DNA of 64,000 nucleotides from Streptomyces hokutonensis (GTDB taxonomy: Bacteria; Actinomycetota; Actinomycetes; Streptomycetales; Streptomycetaceae). The notes under the pieces were generated by a model. The model was not told where the DNA came from. It worked only from the letters and a program-made list of their open reading frames with translations, and searched no databases. Made by a program: the position numbers and the translations under genes. The first letter of the stretch is position 1. Each line of letters begins with the position of its first letter. The stretch covers positions 1 to 64,000 of the forward strand of contig NZ_BARG01000001.1 in the NCBI RefSeq assembly GCF_000376565.1. Direction: 5' to 3'. Shown in pieces: positions 43,601 through 51,725 of the stretch.

Positions 43601-44691
43601 AACATCGGCTCGGTGAAGACGGGCGCGCGGAACACGGCCACGGCGGGGCGCGCGGGCCGGCGCGGCCCCTCGTCCTCCTCGGCGGCGTTGCCGTTCTTGG
43701 GCGCGGGCGCGGAGAACCCGCCGGCCGCGGTCCGCACGACCCGGCGCCGGCGACGCGGCCCGGAGTCCTCGGCGGGAGCGTCGGCGGTGGTGTTCTGCTC
43801 CGCGGCGTCCGCGGCGGTCTCGTCGTTCACAGGGGCCTCCTCGCCCACGGGCGTCCCGGCAGGCGCGGACACACGGCGCGTGGCGCGACGACGGCTCCTG
43901 CGCGGCGCGGCATCCTCTTCGGACGCGGCCGGCGCGGCACCTTCGGTCACTTCGGTTGCGGCGGCGGCAGCAGGCGCTGCGCTCGCTTCAGTCTCTTCGG
44001 CGGCTTCGGCCACTTCGGTGTTCTCGACGGCCCCGGCCGCCTGCGGCGCACCGGCGGGCGCGGAGGCGCGCCGGGTCGCACGACGGCGCGTACGCCCGGC
44101 GGGCGCCGCCTCTTCCACCGGAGCTTCGGCAGCTGCGGCTTCCTCGACGACGGCGGGCGCGGCAGGCTCCTCCGCCTGCTCCACCACGGTCTCGGGGACG
44201 ACGGCCTCGGGCGCGGTCACCTTGCGCGTGGCCCGACGGCGGGTACGGCGCGGGGCCGCGTCCTCCTCGGACACGACGGGCGCGGCCTCTTCCGCCACGG
44301 TGGTCTCTTCGGGCGCGACAGCGGCAACAGCCGGCACCACGATCTCCGCCGCCTCGGGCACCGCACTCGCCTCGGGCGCACCGGCGGGCGCGGACACCCT
44401 CCGGGTCGCACGACGGCGCGTACGCCCGGCGGGCGCGGCCTCTTCCACGGCTTCTGCGACGACGGGCGCCTCTGGGGTCACCGCGGTGACCTCGACGACG
44501 CTCTCGTCGCTTTCGTTCTTCTCGTCGCTCACCTCGGCCGGTATGGCCGGAGTGCCGCTTTCGACCGCGCCCTCGGGGGCGGTCGGCGGTCCCGCCGGGC
44601 GAGACGCGGCGCGGCGCCTGCGGCGCGGCGGCAGCGTGTCGCTGGGGGTGTTCGGTTCGGAACCCTCGATGGGTTCGGTCGGTTCGAGCAT
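40636..44691 (-). CDS. rne: ribonuclease E/G (RNase ES) with extended repeat-rich arms
   Basis: 1351 aa. The catalytic core occupies about 590-1020: S1 domain ([16 protein letters not shown]), catalytic Asp residues in [10 protein letters not shown] (906) and IDFIDM (950), and the zinc-link CVHC (1008-1011). As known for S. coelicolor RNase ES, scaffold regions flank the core on both sides. At least seven copies of an arginine module ([14 protein letters not shown] type) are spread through both arms, alternating with acidic Ala/Glu stretches. A His-rich segment (1044-1058) and a lysine/alanine tail (1283-1333) resemble metal- and nucleic-acid-binding tracts. It processes rRNA and degrades mRNA. 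Confidence 0.96.
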   Translation of the reverse strand: MLEPTEPIEGSEPNTPSDTLPPRRRRRAASRPAGPPTAPEGAVESGTPAIPAEVSDEKNESDESVVEVTAVTPEAPVVAEAVEEAAPAGRTRRRATRRVSAPAGAPEASAVPEAAEIVVPAVAAVAPEETTVAEEAAPVVSEEDAAPRRTRRRATRKVTAPEAVVPETVVEQAEEPAAPAVVEEAAAAEAPVEEAAPAGRTRRRATRRASAPAGAPQAAGAVENTEVAEAAEETEASAAPAAAAATEVTEGAAPAASEEDAAPRRSRRRATRRVSAPAGTPVGEEAPVNDETAADAAEQNTTADAPAEDSGPRRRRRVVRTAAGGFSAPAPKNGNAAEEDEGPRRPARPAVAVFRAPVFTEPMFQTPERAAAAAAEAVEDDEEEVVVAEPVAVEVVEEETGGRRRRRRRGAAFEAEPVAAAVVETAVVEEEPEEADEAAEDSADGDETEETGSRRRRRRGGRRRRRGESATGEDESEDGEEYAAEQAAEDAEDTAEQVEEDAEEADEDQGGSGSSSSRRRRRRRRRAGDSGGESESASSSDDPERTVVKVREPRAKKDDHPSDEVQSIKGSTRLEAKKQRRREGREQGRRRVPIITEAEFLARREAVERVMVVRQTGERTQIGVLEDGVLVEHYVNKEQSTSYVGNVYLGKVQNVLPSMEAAFIDIGKGRNAVLYAGEVNFEALGMANGPRRIESALKSGQSVLVQVTKDPIGHKGARLTSQVSLPGRYLVYVPEGSMTGISRKLPDTERARLKTILKKIVPEDAGVIVRTAAEGASEDELSRDVERLQAQWEDIQKKAKGGGGSNAPSLLYGEPDMTVRVVRDIFNEDFTKVIVSGDEAWDTIHGYVSHVAPDLADRLSKWTSEVDVFATYRIDEQLMKALDRKVWLPSGGSLVIDKTEAMIVIDVNTGKFTGQGGNLEETVTRNNLEAAEEIVRQLRLRDLGGIVVIDFIDMVLESNRDLVLRRLLECLGRDRTKHQVAEVTSLGLVQMTRKRVGQGLLESFSETCVHCNGRGVIVHMEQPTSVGGGGKRKRRGRGGDGQDAHDTHDGHETHEHDHDADEVETEAEVAAEVAMPVPFAETEFRPDEDLYSSAAEAEAAATRGRSRRRTSRRASAPAGAPRAESRESRQPREVHETREVREEAEPVAVAQAEPVAVEDPVVEAPAVEAPAAVDDAAPKGRTRRRATRKATAPAGSPAGSEEAAVVTVTEAAAPVVVETPAPAVRAEQPEAPAESAAPARPRRRAVRKATAPTASEEAAVVVVPSTVVEAAATEAEAGVEAPAKKTAARKAAKKAPAKKAVAKKAAATKTAAKKTAAKKTTAKKAAKTTSKKTAAAEQTSPSSVTASTDEG

Positions 44692-44954
44692 GCGGGCGTT
44701 TCTCCCGTCAGGCTCCCGGGCGCCGCGCCTGGTCCGGCTCGGATGCCGGTGACGTCCGCGGCTCGCGCGTTGCGCGGTGCCGCCGTCCGGGGCGCGGGCG
44801 CCGCACGGGAGCTCTCTGTGTCCTGTCTCGCCGGTTCCGTACGCCCAGTTGCGGACGGCCTGGCGAAAGTCTTGTGGTCGGTGCGCTGCCCGACCCAGGT
44901 GGCTCCCGAGTCCGAGGGCGGCGCTACGACGTCCGTCCCTACGCGGAACCTTCC
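44692..44954. other. GC-rich 263-nt intergenic leader upstream of rne
   Basis: No gene seen. It separates the TIGR03936 stop from the rne start. RNase E genes in other bacteria carry long autoregulatory 5' leaders; the length here is compatible, but I could not assign a specific structure by eye. Confidence 0.35.
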
Positions 44955-45815
44955 CTACGCCGGCGCCTTCGCGGCGGCAGCTTCGGCGACCGTGGGATTC
45001 CCGGTCACTGCTGCCTCGCGGTCGGGCGCGAGCGGGTCGGTCACCGTGCCGGTCTCTTCATCGAACAGCCCCTGCGCCAGCCTGGTCACCGCTACGGCGA
45101 CCGGCGGCGCCAGGTCGGCCACGGCGCGAAGACCGGACAGGACGTCGTCGGGTCGAACGGCAGGCGTCACGTGCCGAACAACCAGCCGCAGTATCGCACA
45201 GGCCTGGTCGGTAGGCCTATCAGCCTGTGGACCGATCGTCTCAGAAGAGGCTTCAAGGCTCGCTACGGCAGAACGGGCGTCGAAGGTGCGCAGGCCGTTC
45301 TTGGCCATGCGCTGGACCTCGACGCTCTCGGCCGCGTTGAACGCCGCCACCGCGCGCTCGGCGTCCTCGGGAGCCACCCCGTCGAGCCGCAGCTCCCACA
45401 CGGAAGCCGTGAGCCGGTCGGCGAGCCCGGAGGTCCGGGCCTCGACCGCGTCGACGATGTCGAGGCCGACGGGCATCGACTCGTCGAGCAGCTCGCGCAG
45501 CTTGTCGGGGTCGCGCTCGGCGGTGAGCGCGATCTCCAGGTATTCCGCCTCACTGCCCGTGCCGGTGGGTGCGGCATTGGCGTACGACACCTTCGGGTGC
45601 GGTGTGAACCCGGCCGAGTACGCCATCGGCACCTCGGCGCGGCGCAGCGCACGCTCGAAGGCGCGCTGGAAGTCACGGTGGCTGGTGAACCGGAGGCGGC
45701 CGCGCTTGGTGTAGCGCAGTCGGATGCGCTGCACCGCGGGTGCGGGCGGCGGGCCTTCGGGCTGTCGCTTGCCCAGTGTCCTAGTCCTTCGTGAGAACGG
45801 TCGTACCTCTACCAA
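44955..45815 (-). CDS. TIGR03936 family radical-SAM-associated protein (DUF2344)
   Basis: Core reads VQRIRLRYTKRGRLRFTSHR, then GFTPHPKVSYANAAPTGTGS, the DUF2344 signature, and ends in an Ala-rich tail. It is usually encoded next to, or fused with, the TIGR03960 radical SAM protein. Here that partner lies about 8.7 kb away on the same strand (54550-56523). The start is unresolved: TTG 45815 (286 aa, inside the upstream gene), CTG 45776 giving MGKRQPEGPP behind AAGGACTAGGA, or GTG 45734. The upstream gene's stop overlaps this region, implying coupling. The biochemical role is unknown. Confidence 0.85.
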   Translation of the reverse strand: MVEVRPFSRRTRTLGKRQPEGPPPAPAVQRIRLRYTKRGRLRFTSHRDFQRAFERALRRAEVPMAYSAGFTPHPKVSYANAAPTGTGSEAEYLEIALTAERDPDKLRELLDESMPVGLDIVDAVEARTSGLADRLTASVWELRLDGVAPEDAERAVAAFNAAESVEVQRMAKNGLRTFDARSAVASLEASSETIGPQADRPTDQACAILRLVVRHVTPAVRPDDVLSGLRAVADLAPPVAVAVTRLAQGLFDEETGTVTDPLAPDREAAVTGNPTVAEAAAAKAPA

Positions 45816-46857
45816 GAGTACGTGTCTCGTCGCCCATCGGTTCCCGTCGCTCCACCGGCTGCGGCTGCCGGGGCTCGCCGAAGACCATCCGCCGGAAGTC
45901 GGCGCGCGCCTGCCGGGCGGACTCGCGCGCGGCGGTCAGCGCCTGCCGGGTGACCCGGCCCACGGCGCGCGCGGCCTCGGCGGCGGGCCGCAGCACCAGG
46001 TCCCGTACGACGTGTCCGACCGGGGTGAGGACGGTCCGGTACACCCAGCTCACCGGCGCCACGAAGATCCACCGGAAGAGGGTCGCGAGCGCCCGTCCCA
46101 CGGCGAGCGAGATGTGCCCGGCGATCCGCCAGGCGTGCCCGAGGGCGTCCCACACTTCCCGTCCCACGACGGCGAGGACCCGCCCGACCGGTGCCAGGAC
46201 CCAGCGCCAGAGGGCGATCGCGGGCAGTACGAGCAGGATCCGGGCCGTCCAGTACAGGACGACACCGACACCGGTACCGACGGCCTTCGCCAGCCACAGC
46301 AGCCCCCGCCCGCACCAGGCGATCGCGCGCCCGACCGGGGCGAGCACCCAGGCGTACAGCCACCCGGCGGGTACGACGAGCAGATACCGCCCGAGCCAGG
46401 CCAAGCCGGCTGCCAGTCCGTCGACGACCCACACGCACGCGTGCCCCACGGGAGTGAGCACGCGCGCGTACACCCACGCCAGCCCGTTCCCGATCGCGCG
46501 CGCCGTCCAGGCGAGGGCATGTCCGAGCGGGGTCAGCACATGCCGGTACAGCCAGACCAGGGGCACGAGGACGAGCACGTTCACGAGCCAGCCGACCGCC
46601 TTGGCGGCGGGCACGACGACGTACCGCCACAGCGCGACCGACGGCCACACGAACAGCGCCCGCCCCACCGGTCGCAGCACGGTCCGCCACAGGAACCGCC
46701 CGCCGACCACCAGCGCGTCCCACACCACCCGCACCGGCACGACCAGTACGAGCACGACGATCCGCACGGGAACACGGATCGCGACGACGAGACACCCCTC
46801 GGGCGACTGCGGCGCGGGCTGCGCGGAAGGTTTCTCGAACTTCACAGGGGCGTCCAT
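45781..46857 (-). CDS. tryptophan-rich repeat membrane protein of unknown function
   Basis: 358 aa, almost entirely hydrophobic from 20 to 290, with a charged C-terminal tail. A degenerate repeat (W/Y)-R-x-V-L-x-P-V-G-(R/H)-A recurs at about 57, 77, 104, 130, 168, 217 and 273, e.g. WRTVLRPVGRA, YRHVLTPLGHA, YARVLTPVGHA, YAWVLAPVGRA, WRWVLAPVGRV and YRTVLTPVGHV. The spacing widens along the chain (20, 27, 26, 38, 49, 56). Each repeat follows a hydrophobic LLVVPAGWL-like stretch. No family is recognised. Its 3' end overlaps the possible starts of the TIGR03936 gene. The start at 46857 has only a weak ribosome binding site. Confidence 0.75.
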   Translation of the reverse strand: MDAPVKFEKPSAQPAPQSPEGCLVVAIRVPVRIVVLVLVVPVRVVWDALVVGGRFLWRTVLRPVGRALFVWPSVALWRYVVVPAAKAVGWLVNVLVLVPLVWLYRHVLTPLGHALAWTARAIGNGLAWVYARVLTPVGHACVWVVDGLAAGLAWLGRYLLVVPAGWLYAWVLAPVGRAIAWCGRGLLWLAKAVGTGVGVVLYWTARILLVLPAIALWRWVLAPVGRVLAVVGREVWDALGHAWRIAGHISLAVGRALATLFRWIFVAPVSWVYRTVLTPVGHVVRDLVLRPAAEAARAVGRVTRQALTAARESARQARADFRRMVFGEPRQPQPVERREPMGDETRTLGRGTTVLTKD

Positions 46858-46914
46858 ATCAGTCAGGACGCCTCAACACCCCGTACGGATGCGGTACGAC
46901 ACCCTCCTCATGGG

Positions 46915-47394
46915 TCACGGACAGGAGTCCGCGCGGGAGACGTGCGTGTGCAGCAGCCGGGGCGAGGTGGCGAAGCCTCGTCGGGCGTACGCGGGGATCG
47001 CCCGGGGCGAGGAGTGGACGGTGACGCGTTCGAGGCCGAGTTCCCGGGCGCGGTCCAGCACCGCGTCCACGAGCCGTCCGCCGACCCCGCTGTCCCGTTC
47101 GCCGGGGATCACGTACACGCACTGCAGATCACCGGAGGCCCGGTGCAGGGCGTGCGGCGTCGGTACCCGCTGGACCACGGCCAGCCAGGCCATTCCGATG
47201 ACCGCGCCGTCCCGTAGGACGACCATGCAGCGGTGCGAACCGGCGTGCTCCGCCGCCCAGTCGACGAAGTGCCGTACGAACTCCTCGCGGGCGGTGACCG
47301 GTTGGCCGCCGCCCTCCAGAATCCACTGCCACCGCAGCTCTGCGACGGCGTCCAGCTGGGCGGGTTCGGCGGGGCGGATCACGAAGTCGTCCAC
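46915..47394 (-). CDS. GNAT family N-acetyltransferase
   Basis: 159 aa from GTG 47394 (VDDFVIRPAEPAQLDAVAEL). GNAT motif A, VYVIPGERDSGVGGRLVDAV, binds the acetyl-CoA pyrophosphate, and motif B is RVTVHSSPRAIPAYARRGF. CACAAT lies 6 nt before the GTG, suggesting a leaderless mRNA; there is no Shine-Dalgarno. The substrate is unknown. It lies next to, but 57 nt from, the repeat membrane protein. Confidence 0.87.
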   Translation of the reverse strand: MDDFVIRPAEPAQLDAVAELRWQWILEGGGQPVTAREEFVRHFVDWAAEHAGSHRCMVVLRDGAVIGMAWLAVVQRVPTPHALHRASGDLQCVYVIPGERDSGVGGRLVDAVLDRARELGLERVTVHSSPRAIPAYARRGFATSPRLLHTHVSRADSCP

Positions 47395-47413
47395 CCGTGC
47401 ATTGTGCGGGAGT

Positions 47414-48031
47414 TCAGCGCTCGTCGGCAGGGGGCGCCAGCAGCGCGTCGACGATCTCCCGCAGGGGCGCGGCCAGTTGACCGGCGGTCGCATCACGCAG
47501 GGGCCGCAGCCCTACGGCGGACCGTACGACGGCGACGCCGACGCCCAGCGCGACCAGGAGCTGCGCCCGCAGCAGCCGTTCGTCGTCGTCCTCCCCCGCC
47601 GGTCCCCCGCCGGACGCCTCGAGGATCTGCCGGCCGAACTCGTCGAGGGCCTTGTGGCGCAGCGCGTCCACGCGCTCGTCGCCGGAGCCGCGCAGCAGCA
47701 TCAGCACGGGGTGCTCGCCGAACTCCGGCCAGGCACCGGCGGAGAGCTGGTGGCTCAGTGCCTCGGCGAGGCCTTCCCGGTCCTGCGGGAACTTCTCGTC
47801 CCGGCCCAGAAATCGGGGAGTTGACGCCAGCGCCGCCTTGAAGAGCCCTTCCTTCGAGTCGAAGTACCGCTTGATGAGCGCCAGGTTGACCCCGACGTCG
47901 GCGGCCACGTCCCGCAGTGTCGTGCGGTCGTACCCGAGCCGGGTGAACCGGCTGCTCGCGGCCTCCAGGAGCGCCTGCCGGGTCGCCGCCGCGTCCCGCC
48001 GCCTGGGCCCGTCGGCCTCGCTCGTCTCCAC
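47414..48031 (-). CDS. TetR family repressor
   Basis: 205 aa from GTG 48031, with GAGGAGG 6-7 nt upstream. The N-terminal HTH is TLRDVAADVGVNLALIKRYF, with DSKEGLFKAAL following, typical of TetR. The C-terminal ligand domain is not assignable. Divergent from an isochorismatase-like hydrolase; the 178-nt gap contains two CAAGTAATCA sequences and a good sigma-70-type promoter, so local repression is likely. Confidence 0.92.
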   Translation of the reverse strand: METSEADGPRRRDAAATRQALLEAASSRFTRLGYDRTTLRDVAADVGVNLALIKRYFDSKEGLFKAALASTPRFLGRDEKFPQDREGLAEALSHQLSAGAWPEFGEHPVLMLLRGSGDERVDALRHKALDEFGRQILEASGGGPAGEDDDERLLRAQLLVALGVGVAVVRSAVGLRPLRDATAGQLAAPLREIVDALLAPPADER

Positions 48032-48052
48032 CGGCAGCCTCCTCGGGCAGGT

Positions 48053-48119
48053 CAAGTAATCACTCGTTGACATGACTACAGGGCATGGTTACGTTAAGCA
48101 AGTAATCATGTGATGACTT
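48053..48119. promoter_or_regulatory. TetR operator region with two CAAGTAATCA half sites
   Basis: CAAGTAATCA occurs at 48053-48062 and 48099-48108. The second copy is one arm of a near-perfect palindrome AAGTAATCA-TG-TGATGACTT (48100-48119, one mismatch). It falls at the predicted transcription start of the plus-strand promoter, a repressing position. Confidence 0.62.
48067..48095 (+). promoter_or_regulatory. promoter of the isochorismatase-like gene
   Basis: -35 TTGACA (48067-48072), 17-nt spacer, -10 TACGTT (48090-48095). This is a textbook housekeeping-type promoter; predicted start near 48102 lies inside the operator palindrome. Confidence 0.65.
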
Positions 48120-48209
48120 AGCCCGCCGCGCTCAGGCGTGCCCCACTCACGTGTGCCCTCTCACGCCCTGCCCTCCCGCCGTCCGCCCCTCCCGTCCGAA
48201 AGGACAACG

Positions 48210-48761
48210 GTGTCCAAGCAAGCCCTCCTCGTCATGGACGTTCAGCGCGTCATCGTCGACCGCTACCCCGACCCGGCCTATCTGCCGCGCCTGCGCAAGG
48301 CGATCGACGCGGCCCGCGCGGACGGCGTCCCCGTGATCCACGTGACCGTCGGCTTCCGCCCCGGTGCCCCGGAGGTCAGCGCGCGCAACAAGATGTTCGG
48401 CAGGCTCGCGGGCGTCCGGCTGCCGGCCGCCGCCGCCCAGGCCAACGAGATCCACCCGGACGTGGCCCCCGAACCCGGCGACATCCTCGTCACCAAGCGC
48501 CGCGTCAGCGCGTTCGCCGGCAGCGACCTCGACATGGTGCTGCGGGCCAACGGCATCGACCACCTGGTCCTGACGGGCATCGCCACCAGCGGCGTCGTCC
48601 TGTCGACGCTCCGCCAGGCCTCCGACCTGGACTTCACCCTCACCGTCCTGTCCGACGGCTGTCTCGACAACGACCCCGAGGTGCACCGGGTCCTCACGGA
48701 GAAGGTGTTCCCGACGCAGGCGGACGTCACGACGGTGGCCGAGTGGGTCGCCGCGCACTGA
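48210..48761 (+). CDS. isochorismatase-like hydrolase
   Basis: 183 aa from GTG 48210, with AAAGGA 6 nt upstream. The Asp of ALLVMDVQ and Lys of VTKRRVSAF match two members of the family triad. The third position, Cys in nicotinamidase-type enzymes, lies in GIATSGVVLST and is Gly, as in true isochorismatases that do not need Cys. No menaquinone or siderophore genes are near, so the substrate is open. Target of the divergent TetR repressor by position. Confidence 0.87.
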   Translation: MSKQALLVMDVQRVIVDRYPDPAYLPRLRKAIDAARADGVPVIHVTVGFRPGAPEVSARNKMFGRLAGVRLPAAAAQANEIHPDVAPEPGDILVTKRRVSAFAGSDLDMVLRANGIDHLVLTGIATSGVVLSTLRQASDLDFTLTVLSDGCLDNDPEVHRVLTEKVFPTQADVTTVAEWVAAH

Positions 48762-48846
48762 ACTCCCTATATTGATCCCCGTACTTGATGCCGGTGCTCG
48801 ATGCCCCGGAGTCGACGTCGGTGCGATCCGGGGGGATTGAGCGCTC

Positions 48847-49704
48847 GTGCGACCAGACAGAACACTCGGGGCGGCCGTGGCCGCCGCCCTCTGCGCCGTA
48901 GCCGTACTGCTTCTCGGCGGCTGCGGGACGCAGGTGGCCGGTGACGCGAGCGGAGCGACACCGGCCGCGTCGATCTCCTGGACCACGATGCAGCCCTCCG
49001 CAGTCACCGCGGCCCAACTCGCCGCGGATCAGCGCACGTTGACCCTGACCGCACGGGTGCCCGACGGCAAGCATCCGTGCGTACGGGCGCTCAAGGCCGC
49101 GCTCACCGCCTCCGAGCGGAACATCGTGTGGGTCCAGATCACCTACTCCTCCCCGTCGGGGGACAGGAGCTCCGGCTGCACCGGGGAACGTACGGCCTCG
49201 ACGCGGCTCATGCTGCCCAAGCCCCTGGGCAACCAGAAACTGGTCGTGGACCAGGACACCCAATTCACCGCCGACGGCGCCAAGTTGCCCGCACTGCGTC
49301 TGTGCGGTGAACTCGGCTGCAACCCGCCGGCCACCGGCTGCACCACCGCCTCGTACGAGCAGGCGATGATCGCGGCCGACGCCCCCGAGCACAGCTACCG
49401 CGACGCGGAACACTGCGACGGCAAGTGGCTGGTCATCGACTTCTCCTGGCGCACGGGCCCGGTCTGCGGCGACACGACCGCGACCCCGTCCGGCTGCACG
49501 TCCCGCCTGGGCGACCGCGTGTTCTTCCGCGCCGAACCCGCCGGCTGGAAGACGATCACGGCGAGCTCGACCGGAGGCTGCACAGCGGTACAACGCGCGG
49601 AGCCCAAGTTCCCGACGGCACTGTGCGCGACCCTGGCCCCGCTCTCCACCTCCCTGCACCCGAGCTACCCGCCTCCGTCGGCGACCGCGAGCCAACTCTC
49701 CTGA
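48847..49704 (+). CDS. cysteine-rich lipoprotein of unknown function
   Basis: 285 aa from GTG 48847. A short signal with lipobox LLLGGC (Cys 26) predicts membrane anchoring outside the cell. About ten further Cys in the mature part (CGELGCNPPATGC, EHCDGKW, GPVCGDT, SGCTSR, GGCTAVQ) suggest several disulfides. WLVIDFSWRTGP is a conserved-looking core. No family recognised. GGGGGA lies about 10 nt before the GTG. Confidence 0.78.
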   Translation: MRPDRTLGAAVAAALCAVAVLLLGGCGTQVAGDASGATPAASISWTTMQPSAVTAAQLAADQRTLTLTARVPDGKHPCVRALKAALTASERNIVWVQITYSSPSGDRSSGCTGERTASTRLMLPKPLGNQKLVVDQDTQFTADGAKLPALRLCGELGCNPPATGCTTASYEQAMIAADAPEHSYRDAEHCDGKWLVIDFSWRTGPVCGDTTATPSGCTSRLGDRVFFRAEPAGWKTITASSTGGCTAVQRAEPKFPTALCATLAPLSTSLHPSYPPPSATASQLS

Positions 49705-49717
49705 CCCGTCCGGGACT

Positions 49718-50467
49718 TCAGCTCTGGGCCGTGGGCCGTACGACGATCTCGTTGACGTCGACCTCGGCGGGCTGGTTGACGGCGTAGACGATCGCCTCGC
49801 CGATCGCGGCGGCGGGGATCGCGATGCCCATCATGTCCTCGGCGACCGCGCGCATGCCCAAGTCGCTGATGCCGTCGGTCAGTTCGCTGCGGGTGAGGCC
49901 GGGGCTGACCACGGTGACGCGCAGGTCGCGACTCTCCTGCCGGAGCCCTTCGGAGAGGGCGCGGACGGCGGACTTGGTGGCGCAGTAGACGGCCGCGGTG
50001 GGGTCGACGCGGTGACCGGCGACGGAGGCCACGTTCACGATGTGCCCCGCGCCCTGCTCGCGCATCACGGGCAGCACCGCGGCGATGCCGTGCAGCACTC
50101 CGCGGATGTTGACGTCGATCATGCGGTTCCACTCGTCGACCTTCAGCTCCTCCAGCAGTGCCAGCGGCATCACCCCCGCGTTGTTCACCAGGACGTCGAC
50201 CCGGCCGTAGGACTCGCGCGCGGCCCCGACGAAGGCCCGCACGCCAGCCAGGTCGGTCACGTCCAGCTCGCGGTGGTCGGCCGTGCCGCCGTCCGCCCGG
50301 ATCTCCTCGGCGACGGCGGCGACGCGGTCGGCGCGGCGGGCGCCGAGCACCACCCGGTGGCCGGCCGCGGCCAGCAGCCGGGCCGTGGCTTCGCCGATAC
50401 CGCTGCTCGCGCCGGTGACGAGGACGACCTTGCCGGTGCGGGAGGTGGACGGGACGGTGGTGGTCAT
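49718..50467 (-). CDS. short-chain dehydrogenase/reductase
   Basis: 249 aa from ATG 50467. Rossmann motif [15 protein letters not shown] loop ([12 protein letters not shown]), catalytic Tyr/Lys in YCATK, and [12 protein letters not shown]. Classical SDR preferring NADP by the basic residues after the second strand (GARRADR). Divergent from the MmyB-type regulator at 50615, which probably controls it. Substrate unknown. Confidence 0.92.
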   Translation of the reverse strand: MTTTVPSTSRTGKVVLVTGASSGIGEATARLLAAAGHRVVLGARRADRVAAVAEEIRADGGTADHRELDVTDLAGVRAFVGAARESYGRVDVLVNNAGVMPLALLEELKVDEWNRMIDVNIRGVLHGIAAVLPVMREQGAGHIVNVASVAGHRVDPTAAVYCATKSAVRALSEGLRQESRDLRVTVVSPGLTRSELTDGISDLGMRAVAEDMMGIAIPAAAIGEAIVYAVNQPAEVDVNEIVVRPTAQS

Positions 50468-50567
50468 GAGGAGCCCTTCGCGGCAGCGGAAACCGATCCG
50501 CGCGGCGGTGCTCCACCGCGCCCTCCGAGCATCGGCGGGATCGCGCCGAAGCGGCAGGACGGGCCTT

Positions 50568-50588
50568 CCTGGGTGCGCCACACCCAGG
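50568..50588. promoter_or_regulatory. palindromic operator candidate between SDR and XRE genes
   Basis: CCTGGGTG-CGCCA-CACCCAGG: a perfect 8-bp inverted repeat with a 5-nt spacer, 15-35 nt upstream of the TACGCT -10 element (50603-50608) of the XRE gene and in the shared divergent gap. A fitting site for the regulator itself. Confidence 0.6.
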
Positions 50589-50602
50589 GAGCGAGGTCGC
50601 CG

Positions 50603-50608
50603 TACGCT
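50603..50608 (+). promoter_or_regulatory. -10 element for leaderless XRE mRNA
   Basis: TACGCT exactly 6 nt before the ATG at 50615, which has no Shine-Dalgarno. The spacing is that of leaderless Streptomyces transcripts. Confidence 0.45.
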
Positions 50609-50614
50609 TCTGGA

Positions 50615-51445
50615 ATGGACGGTAGGGACGGATACGCGCTCGGTGAGTTCCTGCGGGCGCGGCGCTCCCGGCTGACGCCCGCGGAGGTGGGGTTCCCGGG
50701 TTCCGGGGTGCGCCGGGTCGCCGGGCTGCGCCGTGAGGAGGTCGCCGTCCTGGCCGGGGTGAGCGCCGACTACTACGCCCGGCTGGAGCAGGGCCGGGAA
50801 CGCAGCCCCTCCGGCCAGGTGGTCGACGCCCTCTCGCGGGCGCTGTGCCTGGACATGGACGCCCGCTGGCACGCGTACCGGCTGGCCGGCCTGGTCCCGA
50901 GACCCGTCCCCGCGCCGGCGGCCGACCATGTGGACCCGGCGCTGCTCCGGCTGATGCACGCGTTCCCGACGGCGGCGGCGTACGTCATCAACCGGCGCCT
51001 GGAGGTCCTCGCCTCGAACGCGCTGGCCGACGCGCTCCTGGCACCCCTCGGGGACCCCCGCAGCATGGTCCGCACGCTCTTCCTGGACCCCGCCGCCCGC
51101 GAGCTCTTCGCCGACTGGCGGCACGTGGCCCGCTGCTCGGCCGAGGCGCTGCGTCTGGCCACGGGACACGACCCGGACGACCCCGAACTCACCGCGCTCA
51201 TCACCGAACTCCTCAGCGACAGCGAGGAGTTCGCGGCCCTGTGGGGCGACCACAGCGTCAGCCGCCCGGGCCGGCAGTCCAAGACCTTCGACCACCCGGC
51301 CGTGGGCCGCATCACGCTCACGTACCAGACCTTCGACGTCCAGAGCGCCCCCGGCCAGTGCCTGCTGGTCGGCACGGCCGAACCGGACACGGAGGACGCC
51401 ACGTCCCTGGCCCGGCTCGGGGCCCTGCACACGGCCACCTCGTAG
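50615..51445 (+). CDS. XRE-family regulator with MmyB-like ligand-binding domain (second)
   Basis: 276 aa. HTH within [20 protein letters not shown] (about 43-62), followed by the MmyB domain ([49 protein letters not shown]). Same architecture as the regulator at 14400-15245. Family members respond to unidentified ligands and commonly control a divergent SDR, as arranged here. The ATG at 50615 is probably the transcript's 5' end. The frame is open upstream but runs through the control region. Confidence 0.92.
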   Translation: MDGRDGYALGEFLRARRSRLTPAEVGFPGSGVRRVAGLRREEVAVLAGVSADYYARLEQGRERSPSGQVVDALSRALCLDMDARWHAYRLAGLVPRPVPAPAADHVDPALLRLMHAFPTAAAYVINRRLEVLASNALADALLAPLGDPRSMVRTLFLDPAARELFADWRHVARCSAEALRLATGHDPDDPELTALITELLSDSEEFAALWGDHSVSRPGRQSKTFDHPAVGRITLTYQTFDVQSAPGQCLLVGTAEPDTEDATSLARLGALHTATS

Positions 51446-51484
51446 TCTTGGTCAACACACGCCAAGAACGGGGGAGTTCACGCG

Positions 51485-51712
51485 ATGGCGAAACCGGTAC
51501 GCGCCGCACTGGGTGACGGTGTCTGGCTCAACTGCCAGGTCTGCCAAGGGGATCTGTTCCGCGAGCGGGGCGTCCTGCTCAACAGCACCGGTATGGAGTT
51601 CATGAAGCTGGGCTGGGCCGACGAGAACGCCACCGGGCTGATCTGCTGGCGGTGCGGGTATGTGCACCTCTTCGTGAACAGGGACATCAAGCTCTACCGG
51701 GCGGACAAGTAG
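51485..51712 (+). CDS. small zinc-ribbon protein (75 aa)
   Basis: Reads MAKPVRAALGDGVWLNCQVC at the start; CQVC and CWRC pairs lie about 36 residues apart, giving one zinc site, with LLNSTGMEFMKLGWADEN between. GGGGGAG 8 nt upstream fixes the ATG. Soluble, no other motif. Convergent with the glycosyltransferase gene. It is the third small zinc ribbon in this window. Confidence 0.82.
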   Translation: MAKPVRAALGDGVWLNCQVCQGDLFRERGVLLNSTGMEFMKLGWADENATGLICWRCGYVHLFVNRDIKLYRADK

Positions 51713-51725
51713 AAGCAGCGGCCGC

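Noticed and set aside
40186..45714. A 1842-codon open frame antisense to rne
   Set aside because: It is a GC-bias shadow: the minus strand holds the clear RNase E/G and the plus frame gives Ala/Gly/Leu/Ser-rich sequence without any domain.
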